Origin: Granulosicoccus sp964449565
GTDB lineage: Bacteria; Pseudomonadota; Gammaproteobacteria; Granulosicoccales; Granulosicoccaceae
Reading direction: 5' to 3'
Length of the DNA: 64,000 bases
Assembly: GCA_964449565.1 (NCBI GenBank)
Contig: CAYUZB010000009.1
Location: 4,262 to 68,261 of the forward strand
Shown piece by piece: positions 51,154 through 60,296 of this stretch. The first letter of the stretch is position 1. Each line of letters begins with the position of its first letter. Under the pieces are notes generated by a model that saw nothing but the letters and a program-made list of their open reading frames with translations, made no database searches and was not told where the DNA came from. A program made the translations under genes and the position numbers.

Positions 51154-52245
51154 TCAAGTGTTCTGAATGACAATATTTGGAAATTTCGCTGAGTAATCCT
51201 TCGCCTGACGAGAAAGCCGCGCTGCGGCCTTGCGGGCTATTTCCCGATAAATTTCCGTAGTTCGACTGTCTGGCTCTGACACGACTGTCGGCTTGCCGCT
51301 ATCAGCATTCTGGCGAATACCCAGTTCCAGCGGCAATTCGCCGAGCAGAGACACCCCCGCCTCACCGGCCATGGTCGCGCCACCGCCTTCGCCGAAAATA
51401 TGTTCTTCGTGACCACAGTTGCCACAGATGTGGATGGACATGTTCTCCACTATGCCGAGGATCGGTACTTCAACCTTCTCGAACATCTTCAAACCCTTGC
51501 GCGCGTCAAGTAGGGCGATGTCCTGCGGCGTTGTGACAATGATGGCGCCGCTGACCGGTACTTTTTGCGCCAGTGTCAGCTGCGTATCTCCGGTGCCTGG
51601 CGGCAAATCAATGATGAGGTAGTCCAGATCTCGCCATCGCGTGTCATTCAACAGCTGCTCCAGTGCCTGCGTAACCATCGGCCCACGCCAGATCATCGGT
51701 GTTTCTTCGTCGATCAAAAAACCGATGGACATGGTTTGCACACCATAGTTTTCCATCGGCTCCAGACTCTTGCCGTCCTCGGAATCCGGCTGTCCGGACA
51801 ATCCCATCATCCGCGGTTGGCTCGGGCCATAAATATCGGCGTCGAGCAGACCCACTGTCGCCCCTTCGGAGGCGAGTGCCAGCGCCAGATTGACCGATGT
51901 AGTCGACTTGCCGACGCCACCCTTGCCCGAGGCCACGGCAATGATGTTCTTGACGTTTTCAAGGCGCTTGACACCGTGCTGCACGGCATGGGCGATGATC
52001 TTCTGGCTTGTGTTTACCGTGACGTTGGCGGCTCCGGCTTCTGAGGCCAGGGTGCCGACCACCCGCACTTCAAGTGCCTCCTTGTAACGGGCACAGGGAT
52101 AGGGCAACTCCAGATCGATGGCGACCGAATCGCCTTCAATGCGAATGTCGCGAACCGTTTTGGCCGCAACAAGGCTAGATTCCAGATGGGGATCGATGAT
52201 TTGATCGAGCGCGTGCTCGATGGCTTCGCGAGACAGCTCTGACAT
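51154..52245 (-). CDS. apbC: Iron-sulfur carrier protein ApbC/Mrp
   Basis: 363 residues. An N-terminal MIP18/DUF59 domain (about 1-85) is followed by the P-loop VASGKGGVGKSTTSVNLALALA. Switch region DLPPGTGDTQLTLAQ and the cluster-binding CGNCG (CxxC) are present. It transfers Fe-S clusters to apo-proteins. It may supply the many clusters in the Rnf complex encoded nearby. Divergent from metG, a frequent gammaproteobacterial arrangement. Confidence 0.95.
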   Translation of the reverse strand: MSELSREAIEHALDQIIDPHLESSLVAAKTVRDIRIEGDSVAIDLELPYPCARYKEALEVRVVGTLASEAGAANVTVNTSQKIIAHAVQHGVKRLENVKNIIAVASGKGGVGKSTTSVNLALALASEGATVGLLDADIYGPSQPRMMGLSGQPDSEDGKSLEPMENYGVQTMSIGFLIDEETPMIWRGPMVTQALEQLLNDTRWRDLDYLIIDLPPGTGDTQLTLAQKVPVSGAIIVTTPQDIALLDARKGLKMFEKVEVPILGIVENMSIHICGNCGHEEHIFGEGGGATMAGEAGVSLLGELPLELGIRQNADSGKPTVVSEPDSRTTEIYREIARKAAARLSRQAKDYSAKFPNIVIQNT

Positions 52246-52377
52246 GCGACTCTTTGGCTCCGCTCGGGGTGGACTGTTAAACTATGGGCAACCCACAACT
52301 ATACACGTAAGCCGTGGCATCGATGCTACCCATCAACGAGGAGTAGCACGTCACCGTAACAGGATTATCAATACCCC

Positions 52378-54417
52378 ATGAGTCGCCGCATTCTGGTCAC
52401 CAGCGCCCTGCCGTACGCCAATGGCGCACTGCATATCGGTCACCTGCTCGAATACATCCAGACCGATATCTGGGTACGTTACCAGCGCCTGATGGGTCAT
52501 GACTGCCAGTGGGTCTGGGCCGACGACGCACACGGGACACCCATCATGCTCAAAGCGCAGGCTGAGGGTATCGAGCCCGAAGCCCTGATCACGCGCATCA
52601 AGACCGAGCACGAGCGCGATATTGCTGGCTTTCTGCTGTCACCCGACAATTTTCACACCACGCACTCTCCGGAGAACAAGGAACTTGCCGAGCTTGTCTA
52701 CACCCGACTTCGGGATGCGGGACATATCGTCAAGCGCACCATCAAGCAGCTTTATGATGCCAAGAGTGAGATGTTCTTGCCGGATCGTTTTGTCAAAGGG
52801 ATTTGCCCAAATTGTGGAGCTGCTGATCAATACGGTGACAACTGTGAAAACTGCAGTGCCACCTATGATGCAACCGAGCTGAAAGATCCAGTCTCGCAGG
52901 TGTCCGGAGCGACACCGGAATTGCGTGATTCGGAGCAGTACTTTTTTGCGCTCGGTCATTTCGCGGACATGCTCAAGCAATGGACAGCCTCAGGTAGTCT
53001 GCAACCGGAGATCGCCAACAAACTCAAGGAGTGGCTGGATAGCGGCCTGCAGGATTGGGACATTTCGCGCAATGCGCCTTACTGGGGTTTTGAGATACCC
53101 GATGCACCGGGCAAATATTTTTATGTATGGCTCGATGCACCGATTGCTTACATTGCGAGTCACAAGCATCTGGCGGCACGAACCGGCGAGGACTATCTCG
53201 AAACCTGGAAAGAAGGGTCAGATGTCGAGGTTTATCACTTCATTGGTAAAGACATCGCCAACTTTCACTGCCTTTTCTGGCCAGCTATGTTGCAAGGCGC
53301 CGGCTTTCGTAAACCCACTGGCGTGTTCTGTCATGGCTTTCTTACCGTCGACGGAGCGAAGATGTCAAAGTCTCGCGGCACATCAGTTACGGTTGAAACA
53401 TGGCTCAAGCATCTCGACCCTGAATATTTACGTTACTACTACGCAGCAAAGCTTGGTAACAGCGTTGTGGACCTTAACCTCAACCTTGATGACTTTGTCA
53501 CGCGGGTGAACGCTGATCTGGTCGGTAAAGTGGTCAACATTGCCAGCCGCTGCGCTGGATTCATTCAAAAGAAATTTGATGGCAAGCTTGCGACAAGCCT
53601 GCCCGAGGAACTATCACCCGACTACGAGCATTTCATCAGTGCGCAGCAGATCATCATGCAGTACTACGAACAACGAGAGTATGGCAAGGCCATGCGCGAA
53701 ATCATGATGCTCGCCGAACATGCCAACACTTATATCAATGATGCAGAACCCTGGGTCAAGATCAAGGACCCTGATGCAGCACTTGAAGTACAGCAGATTT
53801 GTACCGTTGGATTAAATTACTTCCGCATCATCGTCACTTATTTACACCCGGTACTACCCAAGCTTGCCGAGAAAACAGAAAACTTCCTTGCCACAACGCT
53901 GACACTTGATTCCTTGTCATCTCCTTTACTTGATCACAGCATCAAACCTTACAAGCCAATGATGACGCGTGTTGAAACCAAACAAATTGAAAAAATCCTC
54001 GAAGAAACACGCGAGGCAGGAGAAGCTGCGAGTGCTGCAACAAATGCGGGCGCGTCGGGCTCAACAGGTGGTGACCACGAACCGTTGAAACCTGAAATCG
54101 AGATTGATGACTTCAACAAGGTTGATTTACGCGTGGCCACGATTGTCGATGCAAAGGCGGTGGAAGCTGCCGACAAACTGGTAGAGCTCACGCTCGACAT
54201 TGGCATTGAAACGCGTACGGTGTTCGCCGGCATCAAGGCAGCGTACAAGCCCGAAGATCTGATCGGTCGGCGTACCGTGATGGTGGCCAATCTGAAACCA
54301 CGCAAGATGCGCTTCGGCGTATCCAGTGGAATGGTACTTGCCGCTGGACCCGGTGGTTCGGATCTGTTCATACTGACACCCGACGATGGCGCCGAGTCCG
54401 GCATGCGGGTGAAGTAG
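52378..54417 (+). CDS. metG: Methionyl-tRNA synthetase
   Basis: 679 residues. HIGH at 19-22, zinc knuckle CPNCGAADQYGDNCENC near 145, KMSKS at 328-332. The C-terminal EMAP/OB domain (about 575-679; DDFNKVDLRVATIVDAK and PRKMRFGVSSGMVLAA) binds tRNA and dimerises, as in E. coli MetG (677). It ends 4 bp before rnfA, suggesting a joint transcript. Confidence 0.98.
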   Translation: MSRRILVTSALPYANGALHIGHLLEYIQTDIWVRYQRLMGHDCQWVWADDAHGTPIMLKAQAEGIEPEALITRIKTEHERDIAGFLLSPDNFHTTHSPENKELAELVYTRLRDAGHIVKRTIKQLYDAKSEMFLPDRFVKGICPNCGAADQYGDNCENCSATYDATELKDPVSQVSGATPELRDSEQYFFALGHFADMLKQWTASGSLQPEIANKLKEWLDSGLQDWDISRNAPYWGFEIPDAPGKYFYVWLDAPIAYIASHKHLAARTGEDYLETWKEGSDVEVYHFIGKDIANFHCLFWPAMLQGAGFRKPTGVFCHGFLTVDGAKMSKSRGTSVTVETWLKHLDPEYLRYYYAAKLGNSVVDLNLNLDDFVTRVNADLVGKVVNIASRCAGFIQKKFDGKLATSLPEELSPDYEHFISAQQIIMQYYEQREYGKAMREIMMLAEHANTYINDAEPWVKIKDPDAALEVQQICTVGLNYFRIIVTYLHPVLPKLAEKTENFLATTLTLDSLSSPLLDHSIKPYKPMMTRVETKQIEKILEETREAGEAASAATNAGASGSTGGDHEPLKPEIEIDDFNKVDLRVATIVDAKAVEAADKLVELTLDIGIETRTVFAGIKAAYKPEDLIGRRTVMVANLKPRKMRFGVSSGMVLAAGPGGSDLFILTPDDGAESGMRVK

Positions 54418-54421
54418 CGCG

Positions 54422-54997
54422 ATGCGCGATCTCGCGCTAATTATTCTGGGAACCGTGCTGGTCAATAATTTTGTGCTGGTACAGTTCCTGGGATTGTGTC
54501 CATTCATGGGCGTATCACGACGTCTCGATTCGGCGTTGGGCATGGGTATCGCCACCACTTTTGTGCTAACTCTCGCGACGGGTTTGAGCTATCTCGTCAA
54601 TCACTGGCTGCTGGTTCCTTTCGAACTCGAGTATTTACGAACTTTGAGTTTTATTGTCGTCATTGCAGTGGTCGTTCAATTTACTGAAATCACGATACGC
54701 AGACGTAGTCCCCTACTACATCGAATACTCGGTTTGTATCTACCGTTGATAACCAGCAATTGTGCCGTGCTAGGTGTTGCTTTGCTGAGTGTGGGTAAAC
54801 AACACTCATTGGTGCAGGCGACAACCTATGGCTTCGGTGCTGCAATAGGTTTCACGTTGGTTCTTCTGTTGTTTTCCGCGATGCGCGAGCGCCTGGACTC
54901 AGCCGATATTCCAGGGCCATTCAAAGGTAGTGCGATCTCCCTGATCAGTGCAGGTCTTATGTCACTGGCTTTCATGGGATTTAGCGGCCTTCTGTAA
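54422..54997 (+). CDS. rnfA: Electron transport complex subunit RnfA (RsxA)
   Basis: 191 residues, six hydrophobic spans, homologous to RnfE. VLVNNFVLVQFLGLCPFMGVSRRLDSALGMG and LGLYLPLITSNCAVLGVALL are characteristic. Part of the Rnf ion-pumping ferredoxin:NAD oxidoreductase or the SoxR-reducing Rsx system. One-base overlap with rnfB. Confidence 0.97.
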   Translation: MRDLALIILGTVLVNNFVLVQFLGLCPFMGVSRRLDSALGMGIATTFVLTLATGLSYLVNHWLLVPFELEYLRTLSFIVVIAVVVQFTEITIRRRSPLLHRILGLYLPLITSNCAVLGVALLSVGKQHSLVQATTYGFGAAIGFTLVLLLFSAMRERLDSADIPGPFKGSAISLISAGLMSLAFMGFSGLL

Positions 54998-55545
54998 TGG
55001 ATATGAGCGCGCTATTCGCCTTGTTTGTCGTCATACTGACGATTTTGCTTACTGGTTATGTGCTTGGTCGCGCCCAAAATCGCACAGAGCAAAGTGACGG
55101 TAACAATCGCGAAAAGCTTATCGAACAAGTAAACGCCTTGCTCCCGCAAACGCAATGCGCACAATGCGACTACCCGGGCTGCAGACCCTATGCCACAGCA
55201 ATTGTTGATGGTGATGCAGAAATCAATCAGTGTCCTCCAGGTGGAGAAGCCGTTATTCATCAGCTGGCAAGCTTGCTTGATCGACCTGTAGTTGCGTTGA
55301 ACGCACACTATGGAGAACACAAGCCCGCAATCGTTGCATTGATCGACGAGACACAATGCATTGGCTGCAAGCTATGCATTGACGCCTGCCCCGTCGATGC
55401 GATCGTGGGTGCGCGGAAATACATGCACTCCGTCATCAGCGATGATTGCACCGGGTGTGAACTTTGCCTGCCCCCTTGCCCGGTTGATTGTATTGAACTG
55501 GTTCCAGCCAACCCGGGTAAACCTCTGTGGTCTCGGCCCGCATGA
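54997..55545 (+). CDS. rnfB: Electron transport complex subunit RnfB
   Basis: 182 residues. N-terminal membrane anchor (about 5-25), Fis-like cysteine motif CAQCDYPGCRPYA for a [4Fe-4S] cluster, then two ferredoxin-type clusters CIGCKLCIDACPVDA and CTGCELCLPPCPVDC. It accepts electrons from ferredoxin. ATGA overlap with rnfC. Confidence 0.97.
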   Translation: MDMSALFALFVVILTILLTGYVLGRAQNRTEQSDGNNREKLIEQVNALLPQTQCAQCDYPGCRPYATAIVDGDAEINQCPPGGEAVIHQLASLLDRPVVALNAHYGEHKPAIVALIDETQCIGCKLCIDACPVDAIVGARKYMHSVISDDCTGCELCLPPCPVDCIELVPANPGKPLWSRPA

Positions 55546-57170
55546 TAAAGCTGCTGAAGGGTCGACACGATGATGCTACAAGGCGTTTGCGCCGAGGCAT
55601 ACCTCTGGCGCGTGACAAACAAGCGTTGAATAACCCACATGCCAAAGACGAGACACCAGCGCCCATACGAACACTTGATGTCCCGGATGAGCTGGTTGTT
55701 CCGCTCATTGACTATCATCAACGCAGGCTGCACACACATTTACGAGCCGGGGATGAAATCAGCTGTGGTGATGTGATTGCAGGAACGCTCATTGCTCCTG
55801 CCTCTGGCACGATCAGCTCGATAGAACCGCGCCCTGTTGCCACCCCTTATCAAACACATACAAATTCGGTCGTCATAAAAGTCGATCATACGCGCGACTC
55901 CATTGACTCCGCTCAAACACGCCACACATCACTGACTCGTGTCACGTTAGAACGAGTGCAAACCATGGGACTATCAGGCTTGGGCGGCGCAGGTTTCCCG
56001 ACACATGAAAAACTCAATGCACTAAACGCGAAAAAAATAAAAACCGTGATTATCAACGGCGCTGAATGCGAGCCGGTGATTGCCTGTGACGAAGCACTCA
56101 TGCAATGTCGCAAGCACGCCAGAGACATTGTACGAGGCATCGGGTTACTCATCGAATTGACGCAATGTCAACAGTGTGTACTCGTGATCGAGAACGACAA
56201 GTCAAAGGCTATCGCGGTCATGCGACAAGCCATTGATGAGTACGACTCGCAACACACAAAGCGTTCTACCGACCAGCTTTCTGATGACCCTAGCAACGTT
56301 GGCACAGAGTGTCCGATTTCATTGTTGACTGTCGTGCCGATATACCCGTCCGGTGCCGAAAGGCCGTTGGTTGAACTGGTTACGGGCCAACGGCTTGCGC
56401 CACTACAAAAAAGTGTCGACCTTGGAGTGCTGTGTATCAATGTCGCTACTGCCGAATCAGTCGCACACGCGGCAGACGGCTTCCCCTTGATCAGCCGTGT
56501 GATCACCGTCGCTGGCAATCAAGCTCATCACTGCATCAATGTCAGGGCGAGATTGGGCACATCGGTACTCGATATTCTGCGCCAAACGGGAAACCTGGAA
56601 GCATCATTGAAGAATCGCGTACGCATTGGTGGACCACTAAGCGGGTTTGATCTTGACGAACGGCAAGTAGCAGTAACAGCCAAGACGAATTGCATTACGG
56701 TCGATGCACCGACAGCATTGGCGGAAGCTTTACCTTGTATACGTTGCGGAGCCTGCGAGGATGTCTGTCCTGTGCATCTCGCCCCACAGCAGCTTTACTG
56801 GTTTGGTCAGGCAGAACAGCAAGACTATCTGGATCTTCATCAACTGGATAACTGTATCGAGTGCGCTTGTTGCGATCTTGTCTGCCCTTCGCAAATCCCG
56901 CTGACCGATACGTTTCGACAATTGCGTGCATCAAGACAACAAAATCGAAATGAAGCTTTACGCGCTGAAGAGGCTGAGGATCGTTATCAGGCTCATATCA
57001 AACGTGAAGAGACCAGAGCACAGCTAAAAGAATCCAAGCGTCTCGAGGCGCAGGCCAGAATCAAAGCAGGTGCGATAAATACCGATGATGTACTTGCTCG
57101 CATCAAGCGTAAACGCAATCCAGCTTCCACCCGGAGCAATACAGACAACAATGGCGACTCCACGACATGA
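55542..57170 (+). CDS. rnfC: Electron transport complex subunit RnfC
   Basis: 542 residues from ATG 55542, which overlaps the rnfB stop; a GTG at 55527 is an alternative. Nucleotide-binding fold with GLSGLGGAGFPTHEKLN, NGAECEPVIACDE, and two C-terminal clusters CIRCGACEDVCPVHLAPQ and CIECACCDLVCPSQIPL. The C-terminal tail is charged (Ala/Glu/Lys/Arg), much shorter than in E. coli RsxC. It interacts with NAD(H). Overlaps rnfD by 4 bp. Confidence 0.97.
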   Translation: MIKLLKGRHDDATRRLRRGIPLARDKQALNNPHAKDETPAPIRTLDVPDELVVPLIDYHQRRLHTHLRAGDEISCGDVIAGTLIAPASGTISSIEPRPVATPYQTHTNSVVIKVDHTRDSIDSAQTRHTSLTRVTLERVQTMGLSGLGGAGFPTHEKLNALNAKKIKTVIINGAECEPVIACDEALMQCRKHARDIVRGIGLLIELTQCQQCVLVIENDKSKAIAVMRQAIDEYDSQHTKRSTDQLSDDPSNVGTECPISLLTVVPIYPSGAERPLVELVTGQRLAPLQKSVDLGVLCINVATAESVAHAADGFPLISRVITVAGNQAHHCINVRARLGTSVLDILRQTGNLEASLKNRVRIGGPLSGFDLDERQVAVTAKTNCITVDAPTALAEALPCIRCGACEDVCPVHLAPQQLYWFGQAEQQDYLDLHQLDNCIECACCDLVCPSQIPLTDTFRQLRASRQQNRNEALRAEEAEDRYQAHIKREETRAQLKESKRLEAQARIKAGAINTDDVLARIKRKRNPASTRSNTDNNGDSTT

Positions 57171-58153
57171 GCCGGATCACTGTCGACGTCAGCTCTGTCA
57201 ACAGCAAACCACGATCCGTGCAATGGATAATGCTACAGGTATGCTTTGCATTGATACCAGGTACCTTTCTGTATGCAATACTGGTCAGCGGCCATGTCGT
57301 AAAAAATATTCTGATCGCCGCAGCCACAGCATTGGTCTTTGAAGCACTATGCATGTGGCTCAGAAAACGCTCAGTAAGGTCAGCATTGTCCGACGGTAGT
57401 GTCATGCTCGCCGCCACCTTACTTGCTCTCGCGATACCTCCGACGTTACCTGCCTGGCAACTCATTATCGGCACTACTGTCCTTGTATTGCTTGGAAAAC
57501 AAGTTTTTGGCGGCCTCGGGCATAACCCGTTCAACCCCGCCATGGTGGCCTATGCATTTTTGCTGATTTCTTTTCCCGTCACGATGACTGCATGGGACCT
57601 TCCCGGCTCAGAGCACATCGACGTTGAATGGAGTGCGATTACAATGGCGACGCCACTCGACCACATGAGGTCGATTGACATCACCGGCGCAACGAACTCA
57701 ATAACTCCAACGAATGACCAGATCACGACCCTGATTTTCGACACCCCTTGGCCAATCATTGCATTGGGCTGGCTGCTCGGTGGTATTTACCTCATTATAC
57801 GACGGGTCATCAGTTGGCATATTCCATCGAGTGTTCTGCTAAGCATCTTCTTGCTTTACATCGCTCAGAATATTCTTATCGATGAAATATCGCTACCAGC
57901 CTTCCCCGCCATATTTACCGGCGCCATCATATTTGGTGCGTTTTTTATCGCGACCGACCCGGTTACGGCAGCACGCAGCAAGACCGGACAGCTCCTGTTC
58001 GGCTCAGGCGTCGGCATTCTGTGTTTTTTCATCAGAGAATACAGCGCTTATCCTGAAGGCTTTGCCTTCGCCATTTTGCTGATGAACATGACGGTACCAT
58101 TGATAGATCGTCTGGACGCCGTATTCAAAAAGAAGACAACGATGCCGTCATGA
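57167..58153 (+). CDS. rnfD: Electron transport complex subunit RnfD
   Basis: 328 residues, about ten hydrophobic spans. GLGHNPFNPAMVAYAFLLISFP is the family signature and the covalent-FMN motif appears as DITGATNS (Thr in GAT). It lies in the inner membrane. A 16-bp spacer separates it from rnfG. Confidence 0.96.
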   Translation: MSRITVDVSSVNSKPRSVQWIMLQVCFALIPGTFLYAILVSGHVVKNILIAAATALVFEALCMWLRKRSVRSALSDGSVMLAATLLALAIPPTLPAWQLIIGTTVLVLLGKQVFGGLGHNPFNPAMVAYAFLLISFPVTMTAWDLPGSEHIDVEWSAITMATPLDHMRSIDITGATNSITPTNDQITTLIFDTPWPIIALGWLLGGIYLIIRRVISWHIPSSVLLSIFLLYIAQNILIDEISLPAFPAIFTGAIIFGAFFIATDPVTAARSKTGQLLFGSGVGILCFFIREYSAYPEGFAFAILLMNMTVPLIDRLDAVFKKKTTMPS

Positions 58154-58169
58154 GACGAGCATACACATC

Positions 58170-58790
58170 ATGAACGCTAAAGCTCGTTCAACATCGGCGA
58201 TTCGCAGTGCTTGGATTTTACTGGCATTTGTGTTCATCGCCGGTCTACTGCTTTTAGCTGTCAATCAGTTAACCAGTAGCCGAATTCAACGCACGCAGGA
58301 TGCATGGTTACAGCAGAAGCTGATGGAAGTACTAAGTGATGAACAACGGAACTTGTCGCCAATGATCACGCCTCTTGAGCTACCAGATGCACATGTGCTA
58401 GACGCTCCCCTACCGTTGTATCGCGTAACCGCTGCAAATAATACGATTGCATCAATCCTGACCGTTGTAGCTCCTGATGGATACAATGGAACGATTGAAC
58501 TGCTACTCGGCATCGATCGAGACGGTTCTATCACTGGCGCCCGGGTAACCCAGCATCGTGAGACACCCGGCCTTGGTGATGACATCGACATCGCACGCTC
58601 TGACTGGATTCGCAGCTTCAACGGCTTATCGCTGAATTCGATCTCAGAGGCAGCGTGGTCGGTAAAACGCGCAAGCTCACAGTTTGACGCTTTTACTGGC
58701 GCGACGATTACACCACGTGCGGTAGTCAATGCAGTTCATCGCGCTCTGCTCTGGTACTCGGCGCACCAAGACGCTATTCTGGACTCATGA
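58170..58790 (+). CDS. rnfG: Electron transport complex subunit RnfG
   Basis: 206 residues; N-terminal membrane segment (SAWILLAFVFIAGLLLLAVN) and a periplasmic FMN-binding domain with the covalent flavin motif FDAFTGATITPRAVVNAV (flavinylated Thr in TGAT). LLGIDRDGSITGARVTQHRETPGLGD is diagnostic. Flavin would be attached by ApbE, not encoded here. 4-bp overlap with rnfE. Confidence 0.96.
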   Translation: MNAKARSTSAIRSAWILLAFVFIAGLLLLAVNQLTSSRIQRTQDAWLQQKLMEVLSDEQRNLSPMITPLELPDAHVLDAPLPLYRVTAANNTIASILTVVAPDGYNGTIELLLGIDRDGSITGARVTQHRETPGLGDDIDIARSDWIRSFNGLSLNSISEAAWSVKRASSQFDAFTGATITPRAVVNAVHRALLWYSAHQDAILDS

Positions 58791-59488
58791 GCGAATCAGC
58801 AACAAGCAACGCCACTCGCAGGCTTGACGGACTATGGCGTGACAACCCCGCACTAGTCATGTTGCTTGGTTTATGCCCATTGCTTGCAGTCAGCAACTCG
58901 GCGATCAACGGCATTGCCTTAGGCCTGGCCACATTGTTGACTGTATGCATAACCAACGTATTTGTTTCCTTGTTTCGACACACGATCGTTACTGCCATAC
59001 GCATCCCCGTTTTCGTCTTGATCATCGCGACGACGGTCACCGTTATCGAATTTCTGACACGAGCCTTTTTTCCCGGCTTGCATCAATCGCTAGGAATCTT
59101 TCTACCGTTGATCGTGACCAATTGCCTGATTCTGGGCAGAGCCGAAGCGTATGCTTCCAGGCACGACGTCATATCTTCACTGATTGACGGGCTTGCAATG
59201 GGCTTTGGATTTTTATGGGTGCTTGCACTGCTTGGTTCGTTTCGAGAGCTGATTGGACAAGGAACCCTGTTCAGCGATGCCCATTTATTGTTGAATCTGT
59301 CTGAACAAATTTCAGGACTTCGTGTCTTTTCTGAAGACAAAGGTATCCTTTTAGCACTGCTGCCACCTGGCGCATTTATCGGCCTCGGTTTGATGGTCGC
59401 GGCAAAGAACTGCCTGGAAAGGTCTCGTATAATGCGACAGGGTGCCAAAGAATCCATAAGCCCAGTAATAAAAACCCAGATTGACTGA
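58787..59488 (+). CDS. rnfE: Electron transport complex subunit RnfE
   Basis: 233 residues; paralogue of RnfA with LWRDNPALVMLLGLCPLLAVSNSAINGIALGLA and LGIFLPLIVTNCLILGRAEA. Completes a full rnfABCDGE set in the usual order. nth, which commonly follows in gammaproteobacteria, is absent; instead a DUF1841 gene comes 98 bp later. Confidence 0.96.
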   Translation: MSESATSNATRRLDGLWRDNPALVMLLGLCPLLAVSNSAINGIALGLATLLTVCITNVFVSLFRHTIVTAIRIPVFVLIIATTVTVIEFLTRAFFPGLHQSLGIFLPLIVTNCLILGRAEAYASRHDVISSLIDGLAMGFGFLWVLALLGSFRELIGQGTLFSDAHLLLNLSEQISGLRVFSEDKGILLALLPPGAFIGLGLMVAAKNCLERSRIMRQGAKESISPVIKTQID

Positions 59489-59586
59489 CACTTGGAATCC
59501 GGAACCAAACTAATAACGCCCAGCTATTGATTTCTCCCATTCGATAGATTCGTCGTTTACCTCACTAAATAACTTACAAACGATTC

Positions 59587-60015
59587 ATGCTGTTTACTCA
59601 AGACAGAAACCGAACCAGAGAAATGTTCCGCCAGGCCTGGAACAAACGTATCGCTGGTGAACCGCTCGAACCACTGGAGAAGCAGGTTGCAGATCTTGTG
59701 GAGGATCACCCTGAATACCAAGCCTTGATTACCTCAGATGAAGAGGTGATGGACAAGGATTACACACCCGAAGGAGGCGTTGAGAATCCGTTCCTGCACC
59801 TCGGCCTTCATCTTGCTCTTCGGGAGCAAGTCGGCACTGATCGACCAAAAGGCATAGCGTCGATCACACGCTCATTACTACTTAAACATGGTGACGGGCA
59901 TACGGTAGAACATCTGATGATCGAATGCCTTGGCGTATGTCTTTGGGAAGCTCAACGACAAGGCAGTGCGCCCGACGAGGCCCGATATCTGGAAAACCTC
60001 AAACGCCTGCTGTGA
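59587..60015 (+). CDS. DUF1841 family protein
   Basis: 142 residues. MLFTQDRNRTREMFRQAWNK and NPFLHLGLHLALREQVGTDRP with HDGHTVEHLMIECLG-like (here GDGHTVEHLMIECLGVCLWEAQR) match DUF1841, a short cytosolic protein frequent in gamma- and betaproteobacteria. Its function is unknown. No membrane segment. Confidence 0.88.
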   Translation: MLFTQDRNRTREMFRQAWNKRIAGEPLEPLEKQVADLVEDHPEYQALITSDEEVMDKDYTPEGGVENPFLHLGLHLALREQVGTDRPKGIASITRSLLLKHGDGHTVEHLMIECLGVCLWEAQRQGSAPDEARYLENLKRLL

Positions 60016-60115
60016 TCAGTTTCATGTAATAAATTGGACTACCGCATTTTCAGCTCATCGTAAGCAAATATCCAGACGTAGCTCCCGTATTCTCAAATTT
60101 CGAGACCATGCACAC

Positions 60116-60131
60116 GGTTCACGTGTGAACC
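60116..60131. promoter_or_regulatory. Palindrome GGTTCAC-GT-GTGAACC
   Basis: Seven-base arms separated by two bases in the 281-bp gap between the DUF1841 gene and the L,D-transpeptidase, 165 bp before the latter. Shape and size suit a dimeric repressor site. An AT-rich stretch (GGTATATAAC, near 60269) lies closer to the start. Confidence 0.4.
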
Positions 60132-60296
60132 ATCACGACTGCTCATGCTCCTGAACTAGAGCTTTGTGAGTTACGTCGTCAAGTAAAATACAGACGAGTC
60201 GCTGGTTTATTATCAATCCCGGTTTCCAGTATCTGAATTGCGGAACTACATAAGAATACCTTATTCAGGGTATATAACAATAATAAGAAGCGCCAG

